Shown here piece after piece: positions 22,904-34,551 of a stretch of 64,000 nt of DNA (its first letter is position 1; each line of letters opens with the position of its first letter). The DNA is from Gari tellinella (taxonomy: Eukaryota; Mollusca; Bivalvia; Cardiida; Psammobiidae): positions 99,124,794 to 99,188,793 of the forward strand of contig OV277858.1 of the NCBI GenBank assembly GCA_922989275.2, given 5' to 3'. The translations under genes and the position numbers were made by a program. Under the pieces are notes generated by a model. The model saw nothing but the letters and a program-made list of their open reading frames with translations, was not told where the DNA came from and searched no databases.

Positions 22904-23455
22904 TTAAGCCATTATGCCATAGTCAGCTTCTAGTTTTGAAGACAGGTTACCATTTAAAGCAGGCTTAAAGTAAAGCAGAATACACTTCAATGTGCATTCT
23001 GCTTTTCTTTCAGCCTCCTTTAACCTATTATCCCATAGACTATATCTATTTTTGATGAGGAGTGATCATTTAAAGCAGGTTGAAAGTAAAGCAGAATGCA
23101 TTTTAAGGAACATTCTATTTTGCTTTCAACCTGCTTTAACCCTCTACCCAATAAATAAGCCTTTTATGCCTTTAGTTTATTTTTCCACTGAGAAAAATAG
23201 TTCCAATTTATACAGTTATGAATATGTATGATAAGAATTATTTTTCTATATTCTAGCAGATGGTATAAACTTAAAGCAGGCTGAGTAAAGCATAATATGC
23301 CTTAAGGCACCTTCTGCTTTACTTTCATCCTGCTTTAAGTAGTTACATGTCTTCAAAATAAGAAACAGGCTATGGGGTAATGGGTTAATTGAAACCATTT
23401 TCTTCAGTGGAGGAATAAAAGGCATAAAAACATGTATTTAAGGAGTAATGGGTTA
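22904..23455. mobile_element. Three family A MITEs stacked in one another
   Basis: A first copy (from 22904, minus) is cut at TTAA 23020; a second (minus) runs from there and is cut at TTAA 23136; a third (plus) occupies 23136-23388. The second copy's other half (TTGAAACCATTTTCTTCAG to AGTAATGGGTTAA) follows to 23455. Confidence 0.75.
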
Positions 23456-23622
23456 AACAATGTCAATGAGTCTTCTGTTGATTGGTCATTATAGCAGGAC
23501 TTTACTCTCCTCGTTCTGCATTCATTCCAAAGCTACCATATTTCCCCTATCTAATGTCCCCGGGGTGTTAATTAAGAGGGCACACAGGGGTCATTTAAAA
23601 GATTTTCAAGCCTTTATATAAT

Positions 23623-23871
23623 TTAACCCATTACCCTATAGCCTGTTTCTAGTTTTGAAGACATGTGACCAATTAACCAGGTTGAAAGTAAAGCAGAATG
23701 CGCCTTAAGGCGCATTCTGCTTTACTTTTAACCTGCTTTAAGCTACCATCTGTTAGAATATAGAAAATATTTGTTGTGATACATATTCATTACTGTACAA
23801 ATTGGAACTATTTTATTCAGGAGGAATAAATTAATGGCATGAAAAGGTGTATTTAAGGGGTAATGGGTTAC
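23623..23871 (-). mobile_element. Family A MITE
   Basis: TTAACCCATTACCCTATAGC to GGGGTAATGGGTTAC, perfect loop GCGCCTTAAGGCGC. Confidence 0.8.
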
Positions 23872-24294
23872 GATATGTTGTATAATCTGAATTTGTTAGA
23901 AATAAATTGATGTTTAGCTGGATTTTTGCTTTAGAGGCAAGTCAGTTTCATTTTTACATAGCATAGAATGGGTGGGGAAATGTATTTTTCCATCAAAAGG
24001 GGGGAGGGAAATTAGGGGAGAGCATCAAACATTAGATAGGAAAAATATGGTATCATTACAACTCGTACCCATCTTCTCGGAGACTTTAAAACAGATCCTT
24101 TTTTCTACAAATCAACAAAACATACAGATCCTGAAAATAAATCTTTTTCGACTATCTTATTGTTGTACAATGTCATGTACTTTACATACTATAACATCAA
24201 TGTAAAGATGTCAAGTGTTACCTTAAAGTTTATTATCATAAAAATAATCCGAGATTTCTTAAAATCCAGAAAAAAATTAAATCAGTTTATACTA

Positions 24295-24442
24295 GCTCCG
24301 AGGTTATAAAGCTTTTGCCTTGAGTCTAAACTCAGTCCCAAGCATTTGATTGGTCAGATTTGAGCCTAGGCTCAAATCTGACCAATCAAATGCTTGGGAA
24401 CACACTCAGACTCAACTAAAACGCTTTATAACCTCGGAGCCT
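24295..24442. mobile_element. Family G palindrome
   Basis: CTCCGAGGTTATAAAGC facing GCTTTATAACCTCGGAG; centre TTTGAGCCTAGGCTCAAA. Nearly perfect foldback. Confidence 0.8.
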
Positions 24443-24626
24443 AGAGATATTCACACTGAGAAGATATTAAAACACAATCAAGAGAACACACTTCAAACAC
24501 ACAAAATCAAACTAGAGATGTCCTTAGAGAGAAGATTTTCAGTAAATTGTACATCTATTTTTGAATATCAAGACTATCTATGTCCTTATCATATATAAGA
24601 TCACAGATTTTCAATAAAATACCAGG

Positions 24627-24720
24627 GCCCCATTTCATAAAACTACCTGCGACACATGTTGTCGTAAGTCAAATTATAAAAGTCTTTATAAATTATTTAT
24701 TTCTCCACCTAATCATGTCT
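24627..24720. mobile_element. Partial GGGGCCC-ended MITE
   Basis: AGGGCCCCATTTCATAAAAC and GTTGTCGTAAGTCAAA match the element at 35652; the other half is missing. Confidence 0.5.
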
Positions 24721-24745
24721 TGTGACATCTTTGTGGAATCGTCTT

Positions 24746-24842
24746 TTCACTGTTTGCATTGGACAAGTGTACTCTTAACAGGTACACTGTTTGCAAAGGA
24801 CATGCATGTATATGTTACGAATCCTTGGTTCAAAGGGTTAAT
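24746..24842 (+). mobile_element. Family C MITE, right part only
   Basis: From TTCACTGTTTGCATTGGAC to TTGGTTCAAAGGGTTAA. Confidence 0.65.
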
Positions 24843-24921
24843 GCAATCTTTGACTGTATGACCTAAGCCCCGAGAGAGAGAGAAAGAGAATTCTACAGAT
24901 AACATGCCATTTTGTTTTTAC

Positions 24922-24984
24922 CTTCTCTATATGTGAATTCTCTGGGTTGAGAGTGCCCTCTAAGTCACTGTCATATTCTGGCGA
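24922..24984 (-). CDS. Exon 9: SPEYDSD exon
   Basis: 63 nt, 21 codons, phase 0 on both sides, acceptor ATTTAACAG, donor AAG followed by GTAAAA. The text starts SPEYDSDLEGTL, a Tyr version of the Trp-Asp-Ser motif. Confidence 0.75.
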
Positions 24985-25119
24985 CTGTTAAATTAGAAAT
25001 AAACAACAAACTACCGATCACCACAGAGCTAAGCACAAGCAAATTCACACATAAAGCTAGCATAATAATATGAGCCATGGCATGAGAACAGGCCCCCTCC
25101 AGAATTGCAAAGGGTACAG

Positions 25120-25352
25120 GGGAGAATCTGTTATTCTTTCCCGTTTAAACGCAAACGTACGCAAACGCAAAGCACTAAAACGTAGAAAAGAACAACTTCT
25201 GGACAATTCTGATATTTCATGTTTATCTTGGTGGCAAACAGTTTGGAGCCTGATCAGATGCCGGGTTACCCGGCGTCTGATCTGGCTCCAAACTGTTTGC
25301 ACTGCAAATAATAGTTTTAGTGTAAACGCGTTTATTGGGAAAGAATAACACA
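25120..25352. mobile_element. Family K MITE
   Basis: ATCTGTTATTCTTTCCCG to GGGAAAGAATAACACATTAT. Hairpin CAAACAGTTTGGAGCCTGAT ... ATCTGGCTCCAAACTGTTTG with the loop GCCGGGTTACCCGGC. Confidence 0.75.
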
Positions 25353-25407
25353 TTATCCACTGTATATTCAGTCTGATAAGGGTCTATACTGTTTGCAGCA
25401 AAAGCAA

Positions 25408-25630
25408 TTAACCCATTAACCCATAAATACCCCTTTTTATGACTTTATTTTATTCCTCCACTGAAGAAAATAGTTCCACTTTTTAAAGTTATGAATATGC
25501 ACCAGAAGATAATGTATTATATATCCTGGCAGATTGTAGTTTAAGACGCATTCTGCTTTACTTTCAACCTGCTTTTAGTAGTCACATACCTTAGATACTA
25601 GAAAAGGGTTATGGGGTTACAATGGGTTAA
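25408..25630 (+). mobile_element. Family A MITE, left hairpin arm lost
   Basis: TTAACCCATTAACCCATAAA to ACAATGGGTTAA. Confidence 0.7.
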
Positions 25631-26148
25631 ATAAACATGGTGCTGTCAACACTTACAAGTGATGAAACAGTGAAGACCCTGAACTTATAAAATTATGCTA
25701 TCAACTAGTGACTGATCAGTGATCTATAGCTTAGCAATGCCAGTATCATTTTCCCATGCCACGACTCATATAAATTTATTAATTTACCATGTTGTGAGGC
25801 TTTAAACTAACATTTAGGCTTGAATTCACAAGGACGAGTACAATATTGAAATCATTAAAATATTACAGTGAAATAAAATCAAAGTATTGCAGATATATCT
25901 ATTTGATGGTATCTACCCACTGAAAATGTGGCAAAAATATATATTGACTCATATATATGTTTAAAGCAGGATGAAAGTAAAGCAGAAAACTCCTGAATGA
26001 GATTTCTGCTTTACTTTCATTCTGCTTTAACCTGTCAATCATCTATAATACCATGCATTTGTCTTCTTTCAAGAAGTTTTAATGTTAGAGTTAACTGCAC
26101 GGAAGCTTTCTTCTTAGATTGTTCACTTTTCTTGGTATGTACAAGTTT
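25631..26148. other. Intron with one hairpin
   Basis: A TTTAAAGCAGGATGAAAG... CATTCTGCTTTAA hairpin at 25960-26031; otherwise AT-rich with no feature. Confidence 0.5.
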
Positions 26149-26322
26149 TGGCTCCAGCAAAGAGGGAGTAAACTCAACAAATCCAACATTTTCTAACTTA
26201 TTTCAGCAGCAAATCCTATAATGATCAAAGAGACCATTCTAATGAGTAGTGACACCATAGGTTTTAAAGCAGATATTATTGAGATTTCGTTTTTGAAATA
26301 CTCCCCTTATCTGGAGCTCTGT
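26148..26322. mobile_element. Family E MITE, left hairpin arm lost
   Basis: GGCTCCAGCAAAGAGGGAG to CTTATCTGGAGCTCTG. Confidence 0.65.
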
Positions 26323-26639
26323 GGATCAAAACAGTTCCCAAAGGTCTTCAAGAACAGCTTTCAGTGTCAAAAGGGTAGCTTGTATAAAATGCGGGCAATT
26401 TGTACATGGGGTGTAATGGCTGAGTGAAAACATTAGCAAAGCCAAAATCTTTGTGGTCTGTGTTTCTATGACAATATAATTGACATTATGAACTACATTG
26501 CTTTCCAAGCAAGTTGTAGCAGCTGCAAAACTGATTTGTTCCCCAGCAATACTGATCAATTACAACCACAATCAAACAAAACAATCGCTACATATACATG
26601 TATCACATCCTACACCCTTTTATTACCATGTGACCTAAG

Positions 26640-26778
26640 TCAACTTTGCAAACAGTTCTGATCCAGATAAGACGCCACATGATGCAGTGTCTGATCAGGA
26701 TCCAAACTATTTGGCACCTATATCAACAGTTATTGCAGACAAAAATTTGTTGCAGACAATATTTTGTGTGTAAAAGGA
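26640..26778. mobile_element. Family J-like MITE, worn
   Basis: GCAAACAGTTCTGATCCAG... TCAGGATCCAAACTATTTGG hairpin; ends not clear. Confidence 0.5.
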
Positions 26779-27038
26779 TTAACTCTTTCCTCCCTAAAAC
26801 TTTAAATGGACAATTCCAGTGTCCATTTTAGTCTAGTCTATTTCAGACTTGTCTTATAAGGGTTGTTTTTGTCAATGTTTGGCATTATGACAAACAGTGA
26901 TGACCCTGATCAGAGGGCTCCTTTCGGAGCCCTCTGATCTGGGTCTTCACTGTTTGCACAGGACAAGTGTACTATTCACATGTACACTGTTTTAAAAGGA
27001 TGCCTATATGGGGGACTATGGTTCATTTAAAGGGTTAA
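26779..27038 (+). mobile_element. Family C MITE
   Basis: TTAACTCTTTCCTCCC to TTAAAGGGTTAA; hairpin GACAAACAGTGATGACCC... GGGTCTTCACTGTTTG with CTTTCGG loop. Confidence 0.85.
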
Positions 27039-27056
27039 ACTAGATGGTTTACCCTT

Positions 27057-27302
27057 TTAACACCTACGGTAGTAACTCTTATGAGTTATAAGGTTCCCAT
27101 GTGGATTATTTAAGATACCAAAACATGAACCAGTATACTTGGTATTCTGGGTAGTTTAATGAATACTGGTCTGAATTAGCTAACAGTGTAGACCCTGACC
27201 ACTGACCAGAGGGCTCATATAGGAGCCCTATGATCTGGGTCTACACTGTTTGCAAATTGAACGAGTATATTTTAAACAAGTCCATGGTGTTGAAAGAGTT
27301 AA
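27057..27302 (+). mobile_element. Family B MITE
   Basis: TTAACACCTACGGTAG to GGTGTTGAAAGAGTTAA, hairpin GCTAACAGTGTAGACCC... GGGTCTACACTGTTTGC. Confidence 0.8.
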
Positions 27303-27320
27303 ATATGGTGGTGAATGGGT

Positions 27321-27565
27321 TTAACCCTTTACCCCATAGCCAGTTTCTAGTTTTGAAGACAGGTGACCACTTAAAGCAGGTTGAAAGTAAAGCTGAATAC
27401 GCCTTAAGGCGCATTCTGCTTTACTTTCAGCCTGCTTTAAGCTATTATCTGCTAGAAAAAAATTATTATGATTCTTATTTGTAACTTTATAAATTGGAAT
27501 TATTTCTTTTAGTAGAGGAATAAATTAAAGGTGTAAAAAGGCGCATTTATGGGGTAATGGGTTAA
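27321..27565 (-). mobile_element. Family A MITE
   Basis: TTAACCCTTTACCCCATAG to GGGGTAATGGGTTAA. Confidence 0.8.
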
Positions 27566-27679
27566 ACATAGCTTATCATCCATACAGTTAAGCTTATGTT
27601 CACTGCATGACCACTAACAAGAGATGCATGAACAGTTTGAGCTAACAGGACCCAGACATCATTTTCGAGAGATTAATTT

Positions 27680-27865
27680 TTTGCATGCTTGTGGCAAAAT
27701 GGTTATAACGACAGATTATCTTAACAAACAGACTGGATCCAGATGAGATGCTGCGTAATGCAGCATCTCATCAGGATCCAAACTGTTTGAGACCCTGTTT
27801 TGAAAAGAAATTTTTAGAGTTTTATTTTTAGAACAGAAGCAGACAACAATTGTTGCAGAGTTAAT
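27680..27865. mobile_element. Family J MITE
   Basis: Hairpin GACTGGATCCAGATGAGATG... CATCTCATCAGGATCCAAAC then TGTTTG at 27725-27790; outer ends eroded. Confidence 0.6.
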
Positions 27866-28208
27866 GCATTATTCTGTTGAATATATTGTCGTCTAATATA
27901 TTTAAAAGTATATCCATGCATCTTCATTGAATGATCTTGGTAAACACAGATTTCACTTTTTCTAGCAAATCTCATATCTTCAGCAAACATAATTGTTAAT
28001 CAAAGCATAAAATTTCTAGCACATAAGTTTAAATTAAATTGATGACAAGCTTGCATTAGATTAGACATTCAGCCATGATTGCCTAAAGCCATCTGAACAA
28101 CTCTGAACTGATCCAGAGCAGAGAAACCTCTTAGGATGTAACTCTGAACTGTTTTCTCTCATTGCCTGTTTCAAGTGTTTAAGTTTAAATTGGTCATAAA
28201 TATTTGTT
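27866..28208. other. Intron without visible features
   Basis: Unique AT-rich sequence. Confidence 0.5.
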
Positions 28209-28677
28209 ATACCCCCATTCCACTGAGTGGCGATTCTTCTACGCTTCGAAATTTTGGTAACATCGCCGCGAATCGTAGTAGGAACGGCAACAGCGCAGTA
28301 GAAACGCCCTGATCGTAGTAGAAGCGTAACAGAGGCTCATTGATCGCCACCTCACGGCGAATGTTTTGACCCTGCTCAAAATTTACGTAGCGGCATCGCC
28401 GTGGACTCGAAGCGCAACAGAAGCGCAGCAGAAGCGTACTAAGAAATTCATGAGCGTAGTAGCAGCGTAGTCGCAGCGTGGTTGACGTAGCGCAAGCGTA
28501 GTCGCATCGTACTAAAAGCGTCGAGATACATTGTATTTGCCCGCGATTCCGCTACGTTTCTCGTACGCTCTGGGCGCTCACACTACGCTCTGTACGATCT
28601 AGCGACGATCAACGCGCTTTCACGGCGATTCGGCCATTTATGAATCACGAAATCGCCGTCCAGTGGAATGGGGGTAT
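28209..28677. mobile_element. Foldback element with ACCCCCATTCCACTG ends
   Basis: ATACCCCCATTCCACTGAG at the left, CAGTGGAATGGGGGTAT at the right. The inside is far richer in G and C than its surroundings and is built of short degenerate units around GCGTAGTAGAAGCG and their complements (GATTCGCC/GGCGAT also recur). Confidence 0.75.
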
Positions 28678-28805
28678 TACCGTAATCACTAGTTTTGTAA
28701 CAAATAATTATTTGATGCAAGCTTTTCACCGCAATCCCTTGTCAATTCCACAGTATTTAGAATATCCAGCCTACAACAACTGACATCACTATTCAATGTC
28801 CTCAC

Positions 28806-28889
28806 CTGTTGTCCAGCTCGTAGGTTTACCACCTCCTGCTGGTTTCTATGGTCAGTCTCGCTGGCCTGTGTAGAGTCCCAGTCCTCATC
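28806..28889 (-). CDS. Exon 8: DEDWDSTQ exon
   Basis: 84 nt, 28 codons, phase 0 on both sides, acceptor GTTTCAG, donor CAG followed by GTGAGG. It starts DEDWDSTQASE and ends NLRAGQQ. This is the first Trp-Asp-Ser motif. A CAGT-ended MITE ends just 22 bases upstream of the acceptor, so the branch point must lie in or beside the MITE. Confidence 0.85.
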
Positions 28890-28911
28890 CTGAAACAAAC
28901 AACAATTACTA

Positions 28912-29104
28912 CAGTCGAACTTAGATATCTTGAACGCGATTAACTCGAACTATCGGATAGTTTGACACATGAACTGCATTATTTCATGCTCGGTCAAGTC
29001 TAACATACCCATATTTCAAAGTCAAAACGTGGCTTAGCCACGTTTTAACTTTGAAATATGGGTATGTTCGATTTAACCAAGTTCGAGATATCGAAGTTCA
29101 ACTG
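28912..29104. mobile_element. Family I MITE (TA target) at a splice acceptor
   Basis: TA, CAGTCGAACTTAGATATC to GATATCGAAGTTCAACTG, TA. Centre AAAACGTGGCTTAGCCACG then TTTTAACTTTG. It sits 22 bases from the acceptor of exon 8. Confidence 0.85.
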
Positions 29105-29152
29105 TACTTGAGAACACATAGGCTATAAATAGACATTTATTATTCTTGGAAA

Positions 29153-29178
29153 AACACACACACACACACACACACACA
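29153..29178. repeat. AC dinucleotide run
   Basis: About 13 AC units directly before a satellite-bearing element. Confidence 0.85.
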
Positions 29179-30522
29179 ACAAGAGGGCCATGACCCACAA
29201 GTCGCTCACCTGAGAACATTGTATCTAAGCTGACTGGGCAAGACAATATTGTGATATATACATGTATAGCTATAAAAAGATTTCTAAAGGTTTTCCTATA
29301 TAAGTCTATAATTATAAAACTGATAAGCCCCAGGGCGGGGCCAAATTTGATCAAGGGGTCATCATTTGAACAATCTTGGTAGAGGACCATCAGGCAAAGC
29401 TACATGTCAAATATAAATGATCTGGGCCTTAAGGTTTCAGAGAAGAAGAATTTTAAAGGTTTTCCTATGAAAAACTAATAAGCCCGAGAGCGGGGCCATT
29501 TTTGGCCCGGGGGTCATAATTTTACCAATCTTGGTAGAGGACCATAAGCCAAAGCTATCTGTCAAATATTAAAGATCTGGGCCTTACAGTTTCAGAGAAG
29601 AAGATTTTTAAAGGTTTTCCTATATAAGTCTTTGTAAAACTGATAGGCCCCAGGGCGGGGCCAATTTTGACCCAGGGGTCATAATTTGAACAATCTTGGT
29701 AGAGGACTTATAATAACGCAAAGCTACATGTCAAATATAAATGATCTGGGCCTTACGGTTTCAGAAGAAGATTTTTAAAGGTTTTCCCATGAAAAACTGA
29801 TAAGCCCGAGGAGGGGGCCATTTTTGGCCCAGGGGTCATAATTTGAAAATCTTGGTAGAGAACCATAAGGCAAAGCTATATGTAAAATTTTAAAGATCTG
29901 GGCCTAGCAGTTTCAGAGAAGAAGATTTTTAAAGGTTTTCCTATATAAGTCTATGTAAAACTGATAAGCCCCGGGGCGGGGCCAAATTTAACCCAGGGGT
30001 CATAATTTGAACAATCTTGGTAGAGGACCATAACGCAAAGCTACATATTAAATATTAATGATCTAGGCCAAACAGTTTCAGAGAAGAAGATTTTCAAAGG
30101 TTTTCCTAAGAAAAACTGATAAGCCCCAGAGCGGGGCCAAAAATTTTGGCCCCAGGGTCAAAATTTGAACAATCTTGAAAGAAGATCATTAGGTTATGAT
30201 ACATACCAAATATCAAAGGTCTGGGCCTTTTGGTTTCTGAGAAGAAGATTTTTAAAGATTTTCGTATGCATTAAAAGTTGTCTATACGGTCATATTAGAA
30301 AATCTAGTCCCAAAGCAAGGGGAATAACTCTAGCCAAAAACTTTGAACAAGATTTCGTTCCCCCTTGTCACTGAAGGTTCTGATAAAGTTTGGTTGAAAT
30401 CGGGTCAGTGGTTTCAGAGATGTTGTTTGAAAATGTGAACGGACGCAGGACGACGTACGATGTACGACGAACGGAATGGTATCACAATAGCTCACCCTGA
30501 GCCTAAGGCTCAGGTGAGCTAA
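29179..30522 (+). mobile_element. HINE-like element with GGGGCC satellite
   Basis: Left: ACAAGAGGGCC, CGCTCACCTGAG. Right: ACGACGTACG-rich tract, CACAATAGCTCACC, CTGAGCC/GGCTCAG hairpin, GTGAGCTAA. The inverted pair is CTCACCTGAG / CTCAGGTGAG. Inside are several units of about 150-160 bp with AAAACTGATAAGCCC, GGGGCGGGGCC, CATAATTTGAACAATCTTGG and GATCTGGGCC. An AC run touches its left edge. Confidence 0.65.
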
Positions 30523-30639
30523 AAAAACACAACAACAACAACAATAAACAAAAAAACAATTACTACTTGAAATATATGGACATGTTTTATCCTGAACCAT
30601 TACTAATTACTACTTGAATCACTTTGGCTAAACAATGTA

Positions 30640-30995
30640 CAGCGCTCCCTCTCTACAATAACGCCCAATGGGAGACAAAAATTGTGTGTTGTTAGGAGGG
30701 AGTAGTAATAGAGAGGGAAATTGGCTTACATTTGCAAACACCTTGAATGTAGATCAGACGCCGCATAAAGCGGCTTCTGATCTGGATTCAAGCTGTTTGT
30801 CATTCGTCGTTAATTTATTATCTGTCAAAATGTCCATTATGTCACTTTTAGAAAAACAGTAGACGACAATTTAAAGCAGACGACATTGCAACCGTGAATA
30901 GATTAGACTTAATTGTCCTGTTTAGGGAACTGCGGCAAGGGTTGTTGTAAGGAGGGAGTCGTTGTTGGGAGGGCCGTTGTAGAGAGGGAGCACTG
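30640..30995. mobile_element. CAG-ended MITE with a CAAACA hairpin
   Basis: TA, CAGCGCTCCCTCTCTACA to TGTAGAGAGGGAGCACTG, TA. The inner hairpin TGCAAACACCTTGAATGTAG ... CTGGATTCAAGCTGTTTG resembles those of the TTAA families. Confidence 0.75.
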
Positions 30996-31661
30996 TACAT
31001 GTATATAGACATGCTTTATCCTGAACCAATAGCAATTACTACTTAAAAGACTTATTGTGATACATGTAGTACATACAACAGTCATATTTTAATCCTTTCA
31101 TCTAAAACTGGATCAGTTAAGTGTCTATCAATGTGGACTAAACTTTGCTTTAAACTTTAGAGCATATATTGTTATGCCTTCTCCACAAAGGTTCGAATCC
31201 TTACCAGGCTTTTTTCTTTCTTTGAAATTTATTTTTTAACATAGAGCTTTTTAGATGAATGTGTTATATAGGCAAGTTGGGCAGTCATTTATAAAAATAA
31301 AGAGAGAAAGATTTAAGACCAAATTTTGCTTTCAGTCTCTTTAAAGACTGAATATGCTATGACAGAAAAAGTTCAGTCACAGATTTAAAAAAAAATCTTA
31401 TATGATGTAAACTGTCAATAAATACTATTTGCAATCTACCAAAACATTAAACCCTGTTCTAAGATTTCCTTTTAATTTTTTATACATAGTCATTAAATTT
31501 TGTATCTTGCTGGTTCCTATGCACATTCAATGTTCTATGTAAACTAAAACCAGATAATTTCTTAATCATATTGAACATTTTATGAGTGTTATTGATTGGT
31601 CATTTGTGATTACATGAAAGAAAACAGAATTATAGTCAAACATGTATTAAGGAGAAAGAGG
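30996..31661. other. Intron without visible features
   Basis: AT-rich, no repeat or exon recognised. Confidence 0.5.
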
Positions 31662-31902
31662 TTACTCTTTCAATGCTAAGAAATTATTGTGGGTTGTTAG
31701 GTTCACTTGCAGATCTTTTTAATTATCAAAACATGAACCAGTCAACTTGGAATTCTAGGTAGTTTGATAAATACTGCTCTAAAATTAGCAAACAGCGTAG
31801 ACCCATATCAGAGGGATCCTAATAATTGGAGCCCTCTGATCTGGGTCCACACTGTTTGCAAATGTAATGATTATATATGGTCCATGGTGTTGAAAGAGTT
31901 AA
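31662..31902 (+). mobile_element. Family B MITE
   Basis: TTACTCTTTCAATGC to GGTGTTGAAAGAGTTAA. Confidence 0.8.
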
Positions 31903-31915
31903 GTGTACTTAGCCC

Positions 31916-32150
31916 TTAACCCATTACCCCATAAATACACCTTTTTACACCTTAACTTTATTCTTCCATTTTATCCATGTTTATGTACATTAATTTTAGA
32001 AATATTTTCTATATCCTAGCAGACTGTAGCTTAAAGCAGGCTGAAAGTAAAGCAGAATGTGCCTTAAGGCACATTCTGCTTTACTTTCAACCTGCTTTAA
32101 GTGGTTACCTGTTTTCCAAACTAGAATCAGGCTATGGGGTAATGGGTTAA
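31916..32150 (+). mobile_element. Family A MITE
   Basis: TTAACCCATTACCCCATAAA to GGGGTAATGGGTTAA, perfect hairpin. Confidence 0.85.
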
Positions 32151-32471
32151 AAGAAACTAGTGAACGAGAAGACAACTGGCTTGTTGGTGAACTGCGTCTA
32201 CAACTGACTATATCCTAGGTTTTTACTAAGTTTCTAAACATGATAAATGAGTCATATATCACCATTAGTGAGCCACAATCCGTCTCCAGCTAGTAGCAGA
32301 TAGTCACATTTACTTAAAACAGTGTAGACCAAGGTCAGTCAGCTCCTCTTAGTCAGCTACTCTTAGAGCAGTCTGATCAGGGTCTGCACTGTTTTCCTAC
32401 AGGATCTGTCTTAAATTTGTCTCCACTCTTTCATGGGGAAAGTTTTACTTAATTAATTAGCCAATGTAGTA
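32151..32471. other. Intron with one hairpin
   Basis: CAGTGTAGACCAAGGTCAG ... CTGATCAGGGTCTGCACTG at 32317-32395 is a B-like hairpin without clear element ends. Confidence 0.5.
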
Positions 32472-32750
32472 CAGTACTGAACCTTATTAAATTAAATTGA
32501 TAATCGCAAGCGAATTGCCATCGAATCGGGCGCTTCAAAAAACAAATCCTACGCTTGACTATTTTTACGCGAATTTTCCGAAGCGGTTTTGACAAAAATG
32601 GAATCGAAAAAATTAACGGAAGCATATTTGCGAAAATTTGTGAGATACACTATTCAAGAAAACTTACCCGAGGGTAAAGTTACTATTTTGAATCGCAAGC
32701 GAATTGCCATCGAATCGCAAAAATTGTTAATTTAATAAGGTTCAGTTCTG
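32472..32750. mobile_element. TA-flanked MITE with CAGTACTGAACC ends
   Basis: TA, CAGTACTGAACCTTATTAAA to TTTAATAAGGTTCAGTTCTG, TA. AATCGCAAGCGAATTGCCAT appears twice as a direct repeat near the two ends. Confidence 0.75.
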
Positions 32751-32871
32751 TAGCTAAGATGATAGATATTCATAGTGGGTCGGGTTTTATATATGAATAT
32801 TCAGCAGGATAAGGGTTAAAGTCACACACTGTTTTTGTTATGTTTTCTGACATCTCAAGAATTTCAATGAA

Positions 32872-33097
32872 TAATCAAAGCATGTTGAAAGTAAAGCAGA
32901 ATGTGCCATGGCACATTCTGCTTTATTTTCAACCTGCTTTAAGCTAATATCCATTGAGATATGAAAATTATTTCTTAAAGTACACATTCATGACTATAAA
33001 GTGCAATTATTTTCTTCTGCAGATAAATAAATTAAAGGTGTGAAAAGGTGCATGAAATAAAGGCGTAAAAAGGTGTATTTATGGAGCAATGGGTTAA
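32872..33097 (-). mobile_element. Family A MITE, left end lost
   Basis: Hairpin with loop GTGCCATGGCAC; right end GAGCAATGGGTTAA; a short AAATAAAGGCGTAAAAAGG segment is duplicated. Confidence 0.7.
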
Positions 33098-33690
33098 TCA
33101 TTTTTATCAGCTGTTGGAATATAAAAACTTTCGTAGGTAGGAAAAACAGTGTTAGTAAAATGGAAAGTCACCTAACACAAAAACTGATGATTTTTTAAAG
33201 TTGGTCATGTAAGAATCGAAGTAATCTCCATTCTACTGTTGTTAAACATTTTTTAGACAACAGTTGATCTTCATGGTCAATTTCTGTGCATCACAACTCT
33301 CAACCATTGTTTAAAACCAAATAACAATGGTAGAAGTGTAATTATTTCTTAACCCTTAGATACACATTTTATGCATTTAATTTATTCCTCCATGGAAGAA
33401 AATTAATACACTTTATATAGTCATGTGCCAAGTTCTATCATAATTCATATAACACTGTAAAAGAACTGTGCAATAGCTTCAAATGTAGTGATTAGCACAG
33501 AGACCACTCTGTACTGCCTTGATAGACACAATAAAACATACAAATATAAATTTACACAAGGGAGACCACACCTGAAAGGATTAAGAGACTCAATATAACA
33601 ATATAGATATGATCTTTTAGGGGTGATTTGCACAAGAGGGATAACCCTTGAAACCATGAGAATCACATTAAAGCATCCAATTTAAACTTC
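33098..33690. other. Intron, one family A stub
   Basis: TTAACCCTTAGATACACAT and TTATTCCTCCATGGAAG at 33351-33425 are the left end of a lost family A copy. Nothing else seen. Confidence 0.5.
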
Positions 33691-33923
33691 TTAACCCGAT
33701 CAACACCATGGACCTATTTAAAATATACTCACTACATTTGCAAACAGTGTAAACCCATATCAAAATAGGAGTCCTCTGATCAGGGTCTACACTGTTTGTT
33801 AGTTTAGACCAGTATTTATTAAACTACCCAGAATTCAAAATAGACTGGTTCATAATTTGGTAACTAAAATGACTCAAGAGAACCTAATAGCCCACAAGAG
33901 TTACTTAGTGTTGAAAGAATTAT
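33691..33923. mobile_element. Family B MITE
   Basis: TTAACCCGATCAACACCATGG to TTAGTGTTGAAAGAATTA. Confidence 0.75.
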
Positions 33924-34299
33924 GGGTCACAAAGGGCCATTTTTAGAGTTTAAACATATTTTATTCCCTCATAATATATATACGTGGAATGGGGCTTGGG
34001 TCACTCTGGAGTTTCTTCAGAGAAACAGAAACACAAAAGTGCTAGATCTGTATAAATGACCAATTTATGTTAACACACAAAAGGGTTGTCCAAAAACATT
34101 CAGAAATATTGCAAACAAGAACTTGTTGCTCTACTGACAAGTGGGTCTTAAAGCAGGCTGAAAGCAAAGAAAATATTCACTTTAGAGAAATTTCTGCTTT
34201 ACTGTTATCATGCTTTAAAATTTATGTACATCTTTATTGAACACCCTCATTTGGGTGTACTTTTCAAGAGTGGGTTTTAGCATCCAAAGGCAATGATGT

Positions 34300-34500
34300 C
34301 GAGGAATAGGAAAGAGTCATAAGGCCCTTCTGTGAAGGAGAACATCAAGGTTAGAGGCATTGTAAGGTGCTGCTGTAAAGGAAAGTGTCATAATGCCTTT
34401 CTGTGAAGGACAAGATGGAGGTTTTATGTGGTTATCAAGGTTTTATGTGAAGAAGTTAGAGGCATCCTAGAGTGCTGCTGTAAAGGAAATGGTTATATTC
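34300..34500. repeat. Old local duplication
   Basis: AGGTTAGAGGCATTGTAAGG / AAGTTAGAGGCATCCTAGAG and GTGCTGCTGTAAAGGAAA occur twice, about 120 bases apart, with CTTCTGTGAAGGA also doubled. Confidence 0.5.
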
Positions 34501-34551
34501 TAGAGCTGTGCCATCTACAATTAGGTAATAAACAATGTGAGTGAACATATA

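Noticed and set aside
30165..30600. Short frames within 29.2-30.6 kb
   Set aside because: They belong to the satellite element and its GACG-rich end.
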